DNA of 64,000 nt from Kitasatospora albolonga (GTDB lineage Bacteria; Actinomycetota; Actinomycetes; Streptomycetales; Streptomycetaceae), in assembly GCA_002082585.1 (NCBI GenBank), contig CP020563.1, positions 7,930,001-7,994,000 on the forward strand, in the 5' to 3' direction. The position numbers and the translations under genes were made by a program. Below, in pieces: positions 1 through 8,265 of this stretch. Positions within the stretch are counted from its first letter, which is position 1; each line of letters starts with the position of its first letter. The notes beneath the pieces are model-generated. The model did no database searches. It was not told the origin of the DNA and saw only the letters and a list, made by a program, of their open reading frames with translations.

Positions 1-218
1 CGATGGACCCCGCCACCGTGCTCGGCCTGCTGCACGACCTGCACGCCGGAGCGGGCGGCACCCTCCCCGATGAGGTGTACGTCGTCGGCTGCGAGCCCCG
101 GGACACGGGGGAGGGGATCGGGCTCAGCCCGCCCGTCGCGGAGGCGGTGGGCCCCGCGGTGGACCTGGTGCTCGGCCTGGTGGACCGGCACGCCACCCCC
201 GTACCGCAGAAGAACTGA
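1..218 (+). CDS. [NiFe]-hydrogenase maturation protease, C-terminal part (cut by window edge)
   Basis: About 71 C-terminal residues are visible; the N-terminus lies left of the window, so the ATG at 3 is probably internal. The stretch VYVVGCEPRDTGEGIGLSPPV matches the end of the HyaD/HupD/HycI endopeptidases, which clip the C-terminal tail of the large hydrogenase subunit after nickel insertion. The usual GCxP element followed by an LSPxV element is present. It sits upstream of a complete hyp operon on the same strand, which supports the call. The structural subunit genes are presumably just outside. The metal-binding Glu/Asp residues of the N-terminal half cannot be checked. Confidence 0.8.
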   Translation, partial: MDPATVLGLLHDLHAGAGGTLPDEVYVVGCEPRDTGEGIGLSPPVAEAVGPAVDLVLGLVDRHATPVPQKN

Positions 219-241
219 CACCACGACGTTGGAGGCAGAGG

Positions 242-346
242 ATGCACTGGATGTGGATCGGCGTCGCCGCGGGCCTCGCGGCCCTCTACGGAGTCGCCAG
301 GAACCTGCCCGACGCCCGGCGCTATCTGCGCATGCGCCGGATGTAG
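242..346 (+). CDS. DUF6893-like small membrane-associated protein
   Basis: A 34-residue ORF with an ATG start preceded by GGAGGCAG at about 231-238. It has a short hydrophobic helix (roughly residues 5-18) followed by a basic tail ending RRYLRMRRM. As I recall, this end is typical of the small DUF6893 proteins of Streptomyces, including ones beside uptake-hydrogenase genes; I could not check this. It follows the maturation protease by 23 bases, so it is probably the last gene of the upstream hydrogenase operon. Its 3' end overlaps the convergent PadR gene by 25 bases. Function unknown; the helix-plus-basic-tail layout suggests membrane association. Confidence 0.65.
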   Translation: MHWMWIGVAAGLAALYGVARNLPDARRYLRMRRM

Positions 347-741
347 TCACCGTGCCCGGAGCTGAGCTCCCCGTGCCCGGAGTGGAGCGGGGGCTCGTCC
401 CCGACATCCTCCAGCTGCACATAGCGCTCGAGGAAGAGATGGAGGGTGCTGTGCAGTTCTCCCAGCCGGACGAACCACAGGGCGAGATTCATGGCGCCCT
501 GCGGAGTGATGGCGTACACGCGGCGGGCGGGACCGGAGGCGGAGGTGCACCACCGCGAGGTGACCTCGCCGCACTTCTCCATGGACCGCAACAGCCGGTA
601 GACATGGGCCGATTCGGCCTCCTCCCAGCCGAACGCCCCCAGCCGCCGCACCAGCTCGTAGCCGTGACCCCGGCGCTCGGCCAGGAGCAGGAGCAGGACC
701 GGGGTGAGCAGCGCTCGCCGTTCGACCTCGTGACCAGGCAT
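322..741 (-). CDS. PadR-family transcriptional regulator
   Basis: 139 residues starting at an ATG with AAAGGA just upstream. The N-terminal winged helix is recognisable: LTPVLLLLLAERRGHGYELVRRL is the PadR helix 1-2 region with its GYEL motif. It is followed by VYRLLRSMEKCGEV and the wing RRVYAITPQG. The C-terminal part is short, as in single-domain PadR proteins. The gene diverges from hypA, with only 32 bases between the two starts, so it is well placed to control the hyp operon and itself. The ligand is unknown. Its last codons overlap the convergent small ORF at 242-346. Confidence 0.8.
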   Translation of the reverse strand: MPGHEVERRALLTPVLLLLLAERRGHGYELVRRLGAFGWEEAESAHVYRLLRSMEKCGEVTSRWCTSASGPARRVYAITPQGAMNLALWFVRLGELHSTLHLFLERYVQLEDVGDEPPLHSGHGELSSGHGDYIRRMRR

Positions 742-773
742 GGTCCTTTCAGGGTAGCGAGGGGGTGAGGGCC

Positions 774-1250
774 GTGCATGAGCTGTCGATCGCGATGGCC
801 GTCGTCGAGCAGGTCGACGACGCGCTGCGGGAGCGCGGCGCGGAACGGGTCCCGGTCCGGTCGCTGACCCTGCGGGTCGGGGAGCTGTCCGGGGTGGTGC
901 CCGAGGCGCTGGACTTCTCCTTCGGCGTGGCGGCCGAGGGCACTGTGCTGGCGGACGCCCGGCTGCTGATCGAGACTGTTGAGGGAAGGGCCCGCTGCGG
1001 GAGCTGCGGCCGGGACACCGCGACCGGGATGCCCCCGGACCTGTGGTGCGGCCCCTGCTCACGGGCGATGAACCTGACCGGCGGGCGCGAACTGGAGATC
1101 GCCCGGGTCGTCCTGGACGACGTCCGCCCGGATGACGCCGGGGAACGGCACGGGGACGACGACGCACCGGGCGTGACCGGCGCGCAGGCCGACGCCGCCG
1201 CCGACGCCCCCGCCCGGGACAAGGAGGCGAGCCATGTGCCGCACCGTTGA
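774..1250 (+). CDS. hypA: Hydrogenase maturation nickel metallochaperone HypA
   Basis: HypA delivers nickel, with HypB, to the large hydrogenase subunit. I chose the GTG at 774 because it gives the invariant N-terminus MHELSI, whose His2 is the nickel ligand; an in-frame GTG at 765 would bury it. The zinc site is visible as Cys75-x2-Cys78 and Cys92-x2-Cys95. At 158 residues it is longer than the usual 113-120. The extra C-terminal 40 residues are acidic, Ala/Asp-rich and look disordered. The 3' end overlaps hypB by 17 bases, indicating translational coupling in a hypABFCDE operon. Confidence 0.93.
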   Translation: MHELSIAMAVVEQVDDALRERGAERVPVRSLTLRVGELSGVVPEALDFSFGVAAEGTVLADARLLIETVEGRARCGSCGRDTATGMPPDLWCGPCSRAMNLTGGRELEIARVVLDDVRPDDAGERHGDDDAPGVTGAQADAAADAPARDKEASHVPHR

Positions 1251-2091
1251 CCTGCACCAGGCCGTGCTGGCGAAGAACGACACCAACGCGGTGGAGCTGC
1301 GCCGCACCCTGGACGACCGCGGCACCACGGCCGTCAACCTCATGTCCAGCCCCGGCAGCGGCAAGACGGCCCTGCTGGAGGCGCTGCTGTCCCGGGCCGC
1401 CGCCGGGGGCACCCCGGCCGCCGCCGTCACCGCCGACCTCGCCACCGAGAACGACGCGACCCGGCTCGCCCGCTCCGGAGCCCCCGTACGGCAGATCCTC
1501 ACCGACGGGCTCTGCCACCTGGAGGCCGGAATGCTCCGGGGCGAGCTGGAGGGGTGGCTGCCCGAGGAGACCCGGCTGCTGTTCGTCGAGAACGTCGGCA
1601 ACCTCGTCTGCCCCGCCTCCTACGACCTCGGCGAGACCGTGCGCATCGCGCTCGCCTCGGTGACCGAGGGCGAGGACAAACCGGTGAAGTACCCGGCGGC
1701 CTTCGGGCTCGCCCACCTGGTCGTGATCACCAAGACGGACCTCGCGGAAGCGGTGGAGTTCCGGCGCGAGGACTTCCTGAGGGGCGTCCAGCAGGTCAAC
1801 CCGGGCGTCCCCGTCATCGAGACCTCAGCCAGGACCGGCGAGGGCGTCGACGCGCTCCTCGCCCATGTGCTGCGGGCGGCGGACGGCCGGGAGACACATA
1901 CGCCGGTGCTCGCCCGGCAGCACGAGAAACACCTGCACCACCACCACGACGACGATCCTGTCGCCGACCACACGCACGCACCCGCCGGAGCCGCCGACCA
2001 CTCCCACGCACCCGCCGGAGTTCCCGACCACTCCCACGCACCCGCCGGAGTTCCCGACCACTCCCACGCACCCGCCGGAACCCCACGATGA
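1234..2091 (+). CDS. hypB: Hydrogenase maturation GTPase HypB with C-terminal histidine repeats
   Basis: 285 residues. A SIMIBI-class GTPase that powers nickel transfer: the P-loop SSPGSGKT is at residues 38-45 and the TKTD guanine motif follows. The conserved GLCHLEAGM and LVCPASYDLGE segments carry the Cys/His ligands of the G-domain metal site. Many HypB proteins store nickel with an N-terminal His tract. Here the histidines are at the C-terminus: a KHLHHHHDDD run and then four DHxHAPAG repeats encoded by a 30-bp tandem repeat. The stop overlaps the hypF start (ATGA). Confidence 0.94.
   Translation: MCRTVDLHQAVLAKNDTNAVELRRTLDDRGTTAVNLMSSPGSGKTALLEALLSRAAAGGTPAAAVTADLATENDATRLARSGAPVRQILTDGLCHLEAGMLRGELEGWLPEETRLLFVENVGNLVCPASYDLGETVRIALASVTEGEDKPVKYPAAFGLAHLVVITKTDLAEAVEFRREDFLRGVQQVNPGVPVIETSARTGEGVDALLAHVLRAADGRETHTPVLARQHEKHLHHHHDDDPVADHTHAPAGAADHSHAPAGVPDHSHAPAGVPDHSHAPAGTPR
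1966..2085 (+). repeat. 30-bp tandem repeat, four copies, inside hypB
   Basis: Four in-frame 30-bp units start at 1966, 1996, 2026 and 2056. Units 2 and 3 are identical; units 1 and 4 differ at a few bases. Each encodes DHxHAPAG plus two variable residues, so copy-number change would add or remove ten residues and two histidines without a frameshift. The array lies in the dispensable C-terminal tail of HypB. Confidence 0.9.
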
Positions 2092-4448
2092 CCACGCCGA
2101 CCCCGCAGGACCGCACCCGCCGCCACCTCACCGTGCGCGGCGCGGTCCAAGGGGTCGGCTTCCGCCCGTTCGTCTACACCCTGGCCGAGGAGTACGGGCT
2201 CACCGGCTGGGTCACCAACGACGCCGACGGCGTCCGTACGGAGGTCGAGGGCCCGGCCGCCGCCGTGGACGCCTTCACCGACGCCATCGGCACCCGAGCG
2301 CCCCCGCTCGCCGTCGTGGAATCGGTCGAACCGCGCCCGGTGCCCGCCCTCAACGACGGCTCGGGCTTCACCATCCGCCCCTCCGCCTCGGGCACCGGCC
2401 GCACCCTGATCCCGCCGGACACCGCGACCTGCGACGCCTGCTTCACCGAGCTCGCGGACCCGGCCGGCCGGCGCCACCGCCACCCGTTCATCACGTGCAC
2501 CCACTGCGGCCCCCGGTTCACCGTCGTCACCGGCCTCCCCTACGACCGGCCCCGCACCACCATGGCGGGCTTCCCCATGTGCCCGGACTGCGCCCGTGAG
2601 TACGCCGACCCCGCCGACCGCCGCTTCCACGCCCAGCCGATCGCCTGCCCGGCCTGCGGCCCCCGCCTCACCCTGTGCCGCCAGGACGGCTCGGAAGCGC
2701 TCCACGACGGTGACGCGCTCACGGCGGCGCGGCGGCTGCTGGCGGAGGGCGCGGTCCTCGCGGTGAAGGGGATCGGCGGCTACCACCTGGCCTGCGACGC
2801 GGGCGACCCCGCCGCCGTACGCACCCTGCGCAAGCGCAAGAACCGGGGCGGCAAGCCCTTCGCCGTCCTCGCGGACTCCCTGGAGACCGTCCACCGCCTC
2901 GCCCACGTGGACGACGCCGAACGCGCGCTCCTCACCGGCCCCCGTAAACCGGTCGTCCTCCTGCGGCGCCGTACACCGTCCGCGGGCGTGGCTCCAGGTG
3001 TCGCGCCCGGCAGCCCGGACCTGGGCGTGATGCTCCCGTACACCCCGTTGCACCGCCTGCTCCTCGGCCTGCCCGGCGACCCGCCCGGACCGCCCGTCCT
3101 CGTGATGACCAGCGGGAACCGCTCCGGCGAGCCGATCGTCACCGACGACGCGGAGGCCCTGACCCGGCTCGACGGCCTGGCCGACGCCTGGCTCCGGCAC
3201 GACCGGCCCATCCACGTGCCGTGCGACGACTCGGTGGTCCGGATCTGCGCGGGGGCCGAGCTGCCGGTACGCCGCTCGCGCGGATACGCCCCGCTGCCGC
3301 TCGCCCTCCCGCTGCCCGTGGTCCCGGCCCTCGCGGTGGGCGGCGACCTGAAGAACACCTTCTGCGCCGCCGACGACCGCTACGCCTGGCTCTCCGCCCA
3401 CGTCGGGGACATGGACGACCTCGCCACCCTCACCGCCTTCGCGAAGGCCACCGACCACCTCACCGGTCTCACCACCGTCACCCCGCGCCTCCTCATCGCC
3501 GACCGCCACCCCGGCTACCGCTCCACCCAGTGGGCCCGCCGCACCGCCGAGGCCCGCGGCCTTCCCCTGCGCCAGGTCCAGCACCACCACGCCCACGTCG
3601 CCTCCACCATGGCCGAGCACGGGCTCGACGGCACCGCCCCCGTCATCGGGATCGCCTTCGACGGCACCGGGTACGGCGACGACGGGGCGGTCTGGGGCGG
3701 CGAGGTGCTCATCGCGGACTACGACGGCTTCCAGCGGTTCGCCCACCTCCGCTACGTCCCCCTGCCCGGCGGTGACGCGGCCGTCCGCAACCCGTACCGG
3801 ATGGCGCTCTCCCATCTGCGCGCCGCCGGAGTGCCGTGGGCCGACGGACTGCCGTGCGCCGCCATCGCCCCGCCCGGCGAACGGAAGCTCCTGGAGAGGC
3901 AGTTGGAGTGCGGACTGAACTGCGTCCCCACCTCCAGCATGGGCCGCCTCTTCGACGCGGTCTCCTCGCTCGCGGGCGTCTGCCACCGGGTGGAGTACGA
4001 GGCCGAGGCCGCCATGCGCCTGGAGAATGCGGCGCTGGACGACGGGGCCCCCGGCTCCGGCGACGACGGGCGCGAACGCGCGTACGGGTTCATCCTGGGA
4101 GCAGAGCCGGGCGGGCCGGAACTCCCCCTGACCGCCGACCCGGCCCCGGTCCTGGCCGCCGCAGCCGAGGACGTCCTCGGCGGGGTCCCGGCCCCGGCCG
4201 TGGCCCGCCGCTTCCACCGGGCGGTGACCGGCCTCGTCCGTGACGTGTGCGCGGCGGCCCGGCGGCGCACGGGCATCGCCACCGTGGCCCTGACCGGAGG
4301 TGTGTTCTGCAACGCCCTGCTGACGGAGGGCTGTTCGGCCGGCCTGGAGGAGGACGGCTTCACCGTACTGCGACACCGCAAGGTGCCCCCCAACGACGGC
4401 GGGCTCGCGCTCGGACAGCTGATGGTCGCCGCCCGGACGAAGGAGTGA
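2088..4448 (+). CDS. hypF: Carbamoyltransferase HypF
   Basis: 786 residues, the usual HypF size. It uses carbamoyl phosphate and ATP to load a carbamoyl group onto the C-terminal Cys of HypE, the first step in making the CN ligands of the NiFe centre. Domains in order: acylphosphatase-like (VRGAVQGVGFRPFVY near residue 15), paired zinc fingers (CDACF, CTHCGPRF, CPDCAREY, CPACGPRL), YrdC-like (KGIGGYHLACDA and KRKNRGGKPFAVL), and a Kae1-like domain (HHHAHVASTMAEHG, GIAFDGTGYGDDG, LTGGVFCNALL). The ATG at 2088 overlaps the hypB stop; an upstream open frame continues inside hypB but lacks HypF similarity. Confidence 0.95.
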   Translation: MTTPTPQDRTRRHLTVRGAVQGVGFRPFVYTLAEEYGLTGWVTNDADGVRTEVEGPAAAVDAFTDAIGTRAPPLAVVESVEPRPVPALNDGSGFTIRPSASGTGRTLIPPDTATCDACFTELADPAGRRHRHPFITCTHCGPRFTVVTGLPYDRPRTTMAGFPMCPDCAREYADPADRRFHAQPIACPACGPRLTLCRQDGSEALHDGDALTAARRLLAEGAVLAVKGIGGYHLACDAGDPAAVRTLRKRKNRGGKPFAVLADSLETVHRLAHVDDAERALLTGPRKPVVLLRRRTPSAGVAPGVAPGSPDLGVMLPYTPLHRLLLGLPGDPPGPPVLVMTSGNRSGEPIVTDDAEALTRLDGLADAWLRHDRPIHVPCDDSVVRICAGAELPVRRSRGYAPLPLALPLPVVPALAVGGDLKNTFCAADDRYAWLSAHVGDMDDLATLTAFAKATDHLTGLTTVTPRLLIADRHPGYRSTQWARRTAEARGLPLRQVQHHHAHVASTMAEHGLDGTAPVIGIAFDGTGYGDDGAVWGGEVLIADYDGFQRFAHLRYVPLPGGDAAVRNPYRMALSHLRAAGVPWADGLPCAAIAPPGERKLLERQLECGLNCVPTSSMGRLFDAVSSLAGVCHRVEYEAEAAMRLENAALDDGAPGSGDDGRERAYGFILGAEPGGPELPLTADPAPVLAAAAEDVLGGVPAPAVARRFHRAVTGLVRDVCAAARRRTGIATVALTGGVFCNALLTEGCSAGLEEDGFTVLRHRKVPPNDGGLALGQLMVAARTKE

Positions 4449-4462
4449 GGGAGGAGAGCGCC

Positions 4463-4798
4463 ATGTGTCTGGCCGTACCCGGCCGAGTGCTGGAGATCGA
4501 GGAACGCGACGCCACGCGGATGGCCAAGGTCGACTTCGGCGGTGTCGTCAAGGACGTCTGCCTGGAGTACGTCCCCGATATGCAGGTGGGGGACTACGCC
4601 ATCGTCCACGTCGGATTCGCCCTGCAACGGCTCGACGAGGAGTCGGCGCGCCAGACCCTGGAACTCTTCGAGAACCTCGGCGTCCTGGAGGAGGAGTTCG
4701 GCGACCACTGGGGCAGGGCGGCGAAGGACGCGGGCGCCGAACGCCCGGCCGGAACCGAACTCCCCGCCGACCGCAGTGAGAAGGAGGCGCGGTCATGA
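4463..4798 (+). CDS. hypC: HypC/HybG/HupF-family hydrogenase chaperone
   Basis: 111 residues starting MCLAVPG. Cys2, exposed after Met removal, binds the iron that is decorated with CN and CO, and partners with HypD and the large subunit. GGAGAG lies at a good distance before the ATG. The core ([40 protein letters not shown]) is standard. Family members are usually 75-95 residues; here roughly 30 extra hydrophilic residues follow the core. The 3' end overlaps hypD by ATGA. Confidence 0.93.
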   Translation: MCLAVPGRVLEIEERDATRMAKVDFGGVVKDVCLEYVPDMQVGDYAIVHVGFALQRLDEESARQTLELFENLGVLEEEFGDHWGRAAKDAGAERPAGTELPADRSEKEARS

Positions 4799-5943
4799 AG
4801 TATCTCGATGAATTCAGCGACCCGGTCCTCGCGGAGCGGCTCTTCGACGACATCCGGGCGCTCACCACCCGGCCCTGGTCCCTGATGGAGGTCTGCGGCG
4901 GACAGACGCACTCGATCATCCGCCACGGCATCGACCAGCTGCTCCCCGACGAGATCCGGCTGATCCACGGCCCCGGCTGTCCCGTCTGCGTCACCCCGCT
5001 GGAGATCATCGACAAGGCCCTGGAGATCGCCTCCCGCCCCGATGTGATCTTCTGCTCCTTCGGTGACATGCTCCGGGTCCCGGGCAGCGGCCGCGACCTG
5101 TTCCAGGTCAAGAGCGAGGGCGCGGACGTCCGGGTGGTCTACTCGCCGCTCGACGCCCTGCGCATCGCCCAGGAGAACCCGGAGAAGCAGGTCGTCTTCT
5201 TCGGCATCGGCTTCGAGACCACCGCCCCGCCCAACGCGATGACGGTCTACCAGGCGAAGAAGCTCTCCATCCCCAACTTCAGCCTGCTGGTCTCCCACGT
5301 ACGGGTGCCTCCGGCGATCGACGCGATCATGAACTCGCCGGACTGCCAGGTACAGGCGTTCCTCGCCGCCGGTCACGTCTGCACGGTCATGGGCACCCGG
5401 GAGTACCCGGACCTCGCCGCCCGGCACGAGGTGCCCATCGTGGTCACCGGCTTCGAGCCGCTGGACATCCTCGAAGGCATCCGGCGCGCGGTGCGGCAGC
5501 TGGAGACCGGCGAGCACACCGTCGAGAACGCCTATCCGCGCGCGGTCAACGAACAGGGCTCCCCGGCCGCGCAGAAGATGCTGGCCGATGTCTTCGAGGT
5601 CACCGACCGCTCCTGGCGCGGTATCGGGATGATCCCGCGGAGCGGCTGGCGGCTGTCGCCGAAGTACCGGGAGTACGACGCCGAGTACCGGTTCTCCGTC
5701 ACCGGCATCGAGACCGAGGAGTCCACGGTCTGCCGCAGCGGCGAAGTCCTCCAGGGGCTGATCAAGCCGCACGAGTGCGCCGTGTTCGGCAAGGAGTGCA
5801 CCCCGCGCAACCCGCTGGGCGCCACGATGGTCTCCAGCGAGGGCGCGTGCGCAGCGTACTACCTGTACCGGCGGCTCGAAGCCCCGACGGTGAACGCCCC
5901 GGCGGCCAACACCCCGGCCAAGGAGGCGAGTTCCGTTGGCTGA
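4795..5943 (+). CDS. hypD: Hydrogenase formation protein HypD
   Basis: 382 residues. HypD carries a [4Fe-4S] cluster and, with HypC, is the scaffold on which the Fe(CN)2CO unit is built. Visible family motifs are EVCGGQTH near residue 35, [11 protein letters not shown] near residue 65, [19 protein letters not shown], and the C-terminal cysteine cluster ([16 protein letters not shown], then [12 protein letters not shown], then SEGACAAYY). Length is normal. It is coupled to hypC upstream (ATGA) and overlaps hypE by eight bases downstream. Confidence 0.95.
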   Translation: MKYLDEFSDPVLAERLFDDIRALTTRPWSLMEVCGGQTHSIIRHGIDQLLPDEIRLIHGPGCPVCVTPLEIIDKALEIASRPDVIFCSFGDMLRVPGSGRDLFQVKSEGADVRVVYSPLDALRIAQENPEKQVVFFGIGFETTAPPNAMTVYQAKKLSIPNFSLLVSHVRVPPAIDAIMNSPDCQVQAFLAAGHVCTVMGTREYPDLAARHEVPIVVTGFEPLDILEGIRRAVRQLETGEHTVENAYPRAVNEQGSPAAQKMLADVFEVTDRSWRGIGMIPRSGWRLSPKYREYDAEYRFSVTGIETEESTVCRSGEVLQGLIKPHECAVFGKECTPRNPLGATMVSSEGACAAYYLYRRLEAPTVNAPAANTPAKEASSVG

Positions 5944-7024
5944 CACCGCCCCCGCCTCCGCATCCGCCCCGGCCGCCCCGGACTTCTCCGGCTGGACCTG
6001 CCCCGCGCCCCTGCGCGACCACGAGCGCATCGTCATGGGCCACGGGGGCGGCGGAACGCTCTCCGCCGAGCTGGTGGAGCACCTCTTCGCGCCCGCCTTC
6101 GGCAGCGACGTCCTCGCCGAGCTGGGTGACTCCGCGCATCTGACGATGGGCGGCGCCCGGCTCGCCTTCTCCACCGACTCCTTCGTCGTCCGGCCGCTGT
6201 TCTTCCCCGGCGGGTCCATCGGCGACCTCGCCGTCAACGGGACGGTCAACGACCTCGCCATGGCCGGAGCCGTCCCGGCCTACCTCTCCTGCGGCTTCAT
6301 CCTGGAGGAGGGCATCGAACTCTCCGTCGTCGGCCGGGTCGCCCAGGCGCTGGGCGACGCCGCCCGTACCGCCGGGGTGACCGTCGCGACCGGCGACACC
6401 AAGGTCGTCGACGCCGGTCACGGCGACGGGATCTTCATCAACACCGCCGGGATCGGCCTGGTCCCCGACGGCGTCGACATCCGCCCGCAGCGCGCCGCCC
6501 CCGGGGACGCGGTCCTGGTCAGCGGCCAGATCGGGGTCCACGGCGTGGCCATCATGAGCGTGCGCGAGGGGCTGGAGTTCGGTGTCGAGATCCAGAGCGA
6601 CACCGCATCCCTGGCCGGTCTGGTGGCGGACATGCTCGCGGTCTGCCGGGACCTCCACGTCCTGCGCGACCCCACCCGGGGCGGCCTCGCCACCTCGCTC
6701 AACGAGATCGCCGGAGCCGCGGGCGTCGGCATCACGCTCGACGAGCGGTCGCTCCCGGTGCCCGACACCGTCGCCAACGCCTGCTCCTTCCTCGGCCTCG
6801 ATCCGCTGTACGTCGCCAACGAGGGCAAGCTCGTCGCGTTCGTCCCGCCCGACCACGCGGACGCCGTCCTGGAGGCGATGCGCGCCCACCCGCTCGGCAA
6901 GGAGTCGGTGCGGATCGGCACCTGCGTGGCGGACCACCCCGGCATGGTCGTGGCCGCCACCGGCCTCGGCGGCACCCGGGTGGTGGACATGCCGCTCGGC
7001 GAGCAACTGCCGCGCATCTGCTGA
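5936..7024 (+). CDS. hypE: Hydrogenase expression/formation protein HypE
   Basis: 362 residues, PurM/AIR-synthase-like. HypE receives the carbamoyl group from HypF on its C-terminal cysteine and dehydrates it with ATP to thiocyanate. The protein ends in LPRIC, so the acceptor Cys is present, and the ATP-binding GHGGGG and FSTDSFVV segments are visible. The start is a TTG at 5936, supported by AAGGAGG at 5920-5926; it overlaps the hypD stop. This is the last gene of the hyp operon. The next gene on this strand follows after 258 bases containing an iron box. Confidence 0.94.
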   Translation: MADTAPASASAPAAPDFSGWTCPAPLRDHERIVMGHGGGGTLSAELVEHLFAPAFGSDVLAELGDSAHLTMGGARLAFSTDSFVVRPLFFPGGSIGDLAVNGTVNDLAMAGAVPAYLSCGFILEEGIELSVVGRVAQALGDAARTAGVTVATGDTKVVDAGHGDGIFINTAGIGLVPDGVDIRPQRAAPGDAVLVSGQIGVHGVAIMSVREGLEFGVEIQSDTASLAGLVADMLAVCRDLHVLRDPTRGGLATSLNEIAGAAGVGITLDERSLPVPDTVANACSFLGLDPLYVANEGKLVAFVPPDHADAVLEAMRAHPLGKESVRIGTCVADHPGMVVAATGLGGTRVVDMPLGEQLPRIC

Positions 7025-7092
7025 CACCTGCCCCGCCGTACGGTCTCCTCGGCACAGGCCGACCACCGGGCGGTATCGAACAAGGGGCCATG

Positions 7093-7111
7093 GAAGGTTA
7101 GGCTGGCCTAA
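7093..7111 (+). promoter_or_regulatory. Iron box (DmdR/IdeR-type operator)
   Basis: The core GGTTAGGCTGGCCTAA matches 15 of 19 positions of the actinobacterial iron-box consensus TTAGGTTAGGCTAACCTAA by my count. It lies about 170 bases upstream of the siderophore-interacting protein start. It should repress the downstream iron-uptake genes when Fe(II) is plentiful. Confidence 0.75.
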
Positions 7112-7282
7112 GTCGATCGGAGCTGCCCCTGGGGCGAGCGCTCCGGGCCGGACGGCCGCCTCCGTGTGCGCCGAAGCCCGTCCCGGGGGCGCACCCGTCA
7201 CCGGTGGCCGTTCCCGATGGGCGTATCCGCGTCCTGTCGCCCCCGCGACCAGGCCGACCACGCGTACGAAGGGGCAGTGTCC

Positions 7283-8164
7283 ATGACGATCCACCGAGCC
7301 GTCGTCGCCCGAGTCCAGCCGCTCACCGCGACCATGACCCGAGTGACGCTGCACGGCGAAGGGCTCGCCGGCTTCGAGTCCACCGGGGTCGGCGACGAAT
7401 ACGTACGTCTCTTCTTTCCGCACGGCCCGGACCGCGGCGACGTCTCGCTGCCCGTCACGACGGAGAAGGGCTGGGAGACCCCCGAGGGCCGTCCCGTCGC
7501 CCCCATGCGGACGTACACCGTGCGGGCGGCGCGCCCGGAGGCCGGTGAGATCGACATCGACTTCGTCCTGCACGACCACGGTGTGGCCTCGACCTGGGTG
7601 GCCGGGGCGCAGCCCGGGGACGTGATCGGGGTCAACGACCCCACCGGCCTCTACAGCCCCCCGGACGACCTCGCCTGGCAGGTGCTGATCGCCGACCAGA
7701 CCGGCCTGCCCGCCGTGGCGCGCCTGCTGGAGAACACCCCGGACACGGTCGCCACCCGCGTGGTCGTCGAACTGCCCGGCCCCGAGGCCGTCCAGCCGCT
7801 CCCCGGCACCAAGGTCACCTGGACCTACGGCGGCAACGGCCACGGGGCCAGCCGGCTGGCCGAGCTGGTCAAGGCCGCCATCCCGGCCGGCACGGATATG
7901 GCCGGCGGCTACGTCTGGGTCGCGGGCGAGACCAACGCGCTGCGTACCGTACGCCGTTACCTCCGCAAGGAGCTGGGGCTGCCCGCCACCCGGTTCAAGG
8001 TCGTCGGCTACTGGATACCGGACGCCGACAGCTGGAACGAGCGGTACGAGGCCCTGCCGGACGCCGTGCGCGCCGAGCTGATGGCCCTGTGGGACGCCCC
8101 GGCCGACGACGAGGAGGACGTCACCATCCGGTACGAGGCGCGCCTCAGCGACCTCGGGCTGTGA
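7283..8164 (+). CDS. Siderophore-interacting flavoprotein (ferric-siderophore reductase, ViuB/SIP family)
   Basis: 293 residues. A cytosolic FAD enzyme that reduces ferric siderophores to free the iron. The FAD-binding signature RTYTVR is at residues 76-81, the SIP motif HDHGVASTW at 97-105, and the C-terminal half has the expected GGYVWVAGETNALR and PATRFKVVGYW segments. The ATG at 7283 gives the normal N-terminus; an in-frame start at 7166 would add 39 residues without family character. Controlled by the iron box at 7093 and followed 101 bases later by two FecCD permeases. Confidence 0.92.
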   Translation: MTIHRAVVARVQPLTATMTRVTLHGEGLAGFESTGVGDEYVRLFFPHGPDRGDVSLPVTTEKGWETPEGRPVAPMRTYTVRAARPEAGEIDIDFVLHDHGVASTWVAGAQPGDVIGVNDPTGLYSPPDDLAWQVLIADQTGLPAVARLLENTPDTVATRVVVELPGPEAVQPLPGTKVTWTYGGNGHGASRLAELVKAAIPAGTDMAGGYVWVAGETNALRTVRRYLRKELGLPATRFKVVGYWIPDADSWNERYEALPDAVRAELMALWDAPADDEEDVTIRYEARLSDLGL

Positions 8165-8265
8165 CGGGCGTGATGACCGTGCCGCGTCGGGGAAGCGCGG
8201 GAGGCCGTGTGCCGGGGGCGTTAGCCGCGCCCGGCCGCCTCCGGACGGGCGGGTGAGAGACCGAC

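Noticed and set aside
1554..2087. N-terminal extension of HypF into the hypB region
   Set aside because: The upstream open frame encodes Arg/Pro-rich sequence in the wrong frame of hypB; HypF proteins start at the acylphosphatase domain, as the ATG at 2088 does.
1620..4376. A long open frame on the minus strand across hypB-hypF-hypC
   Set aside because: It is the mirror of strongly biased coding DNA on the plus strand; its translation is low-complexity Gly/Ala/Val/Arg and matches no family, whereas the plus-strand frames give intact HypB and HypF.
5936..7024. Selenophosphate synthetase or thiamine-phosphate kinase (PurM relatives of HypE)
   Set aside because: The C-terminal PRIC and the position after hypD identify HypE.
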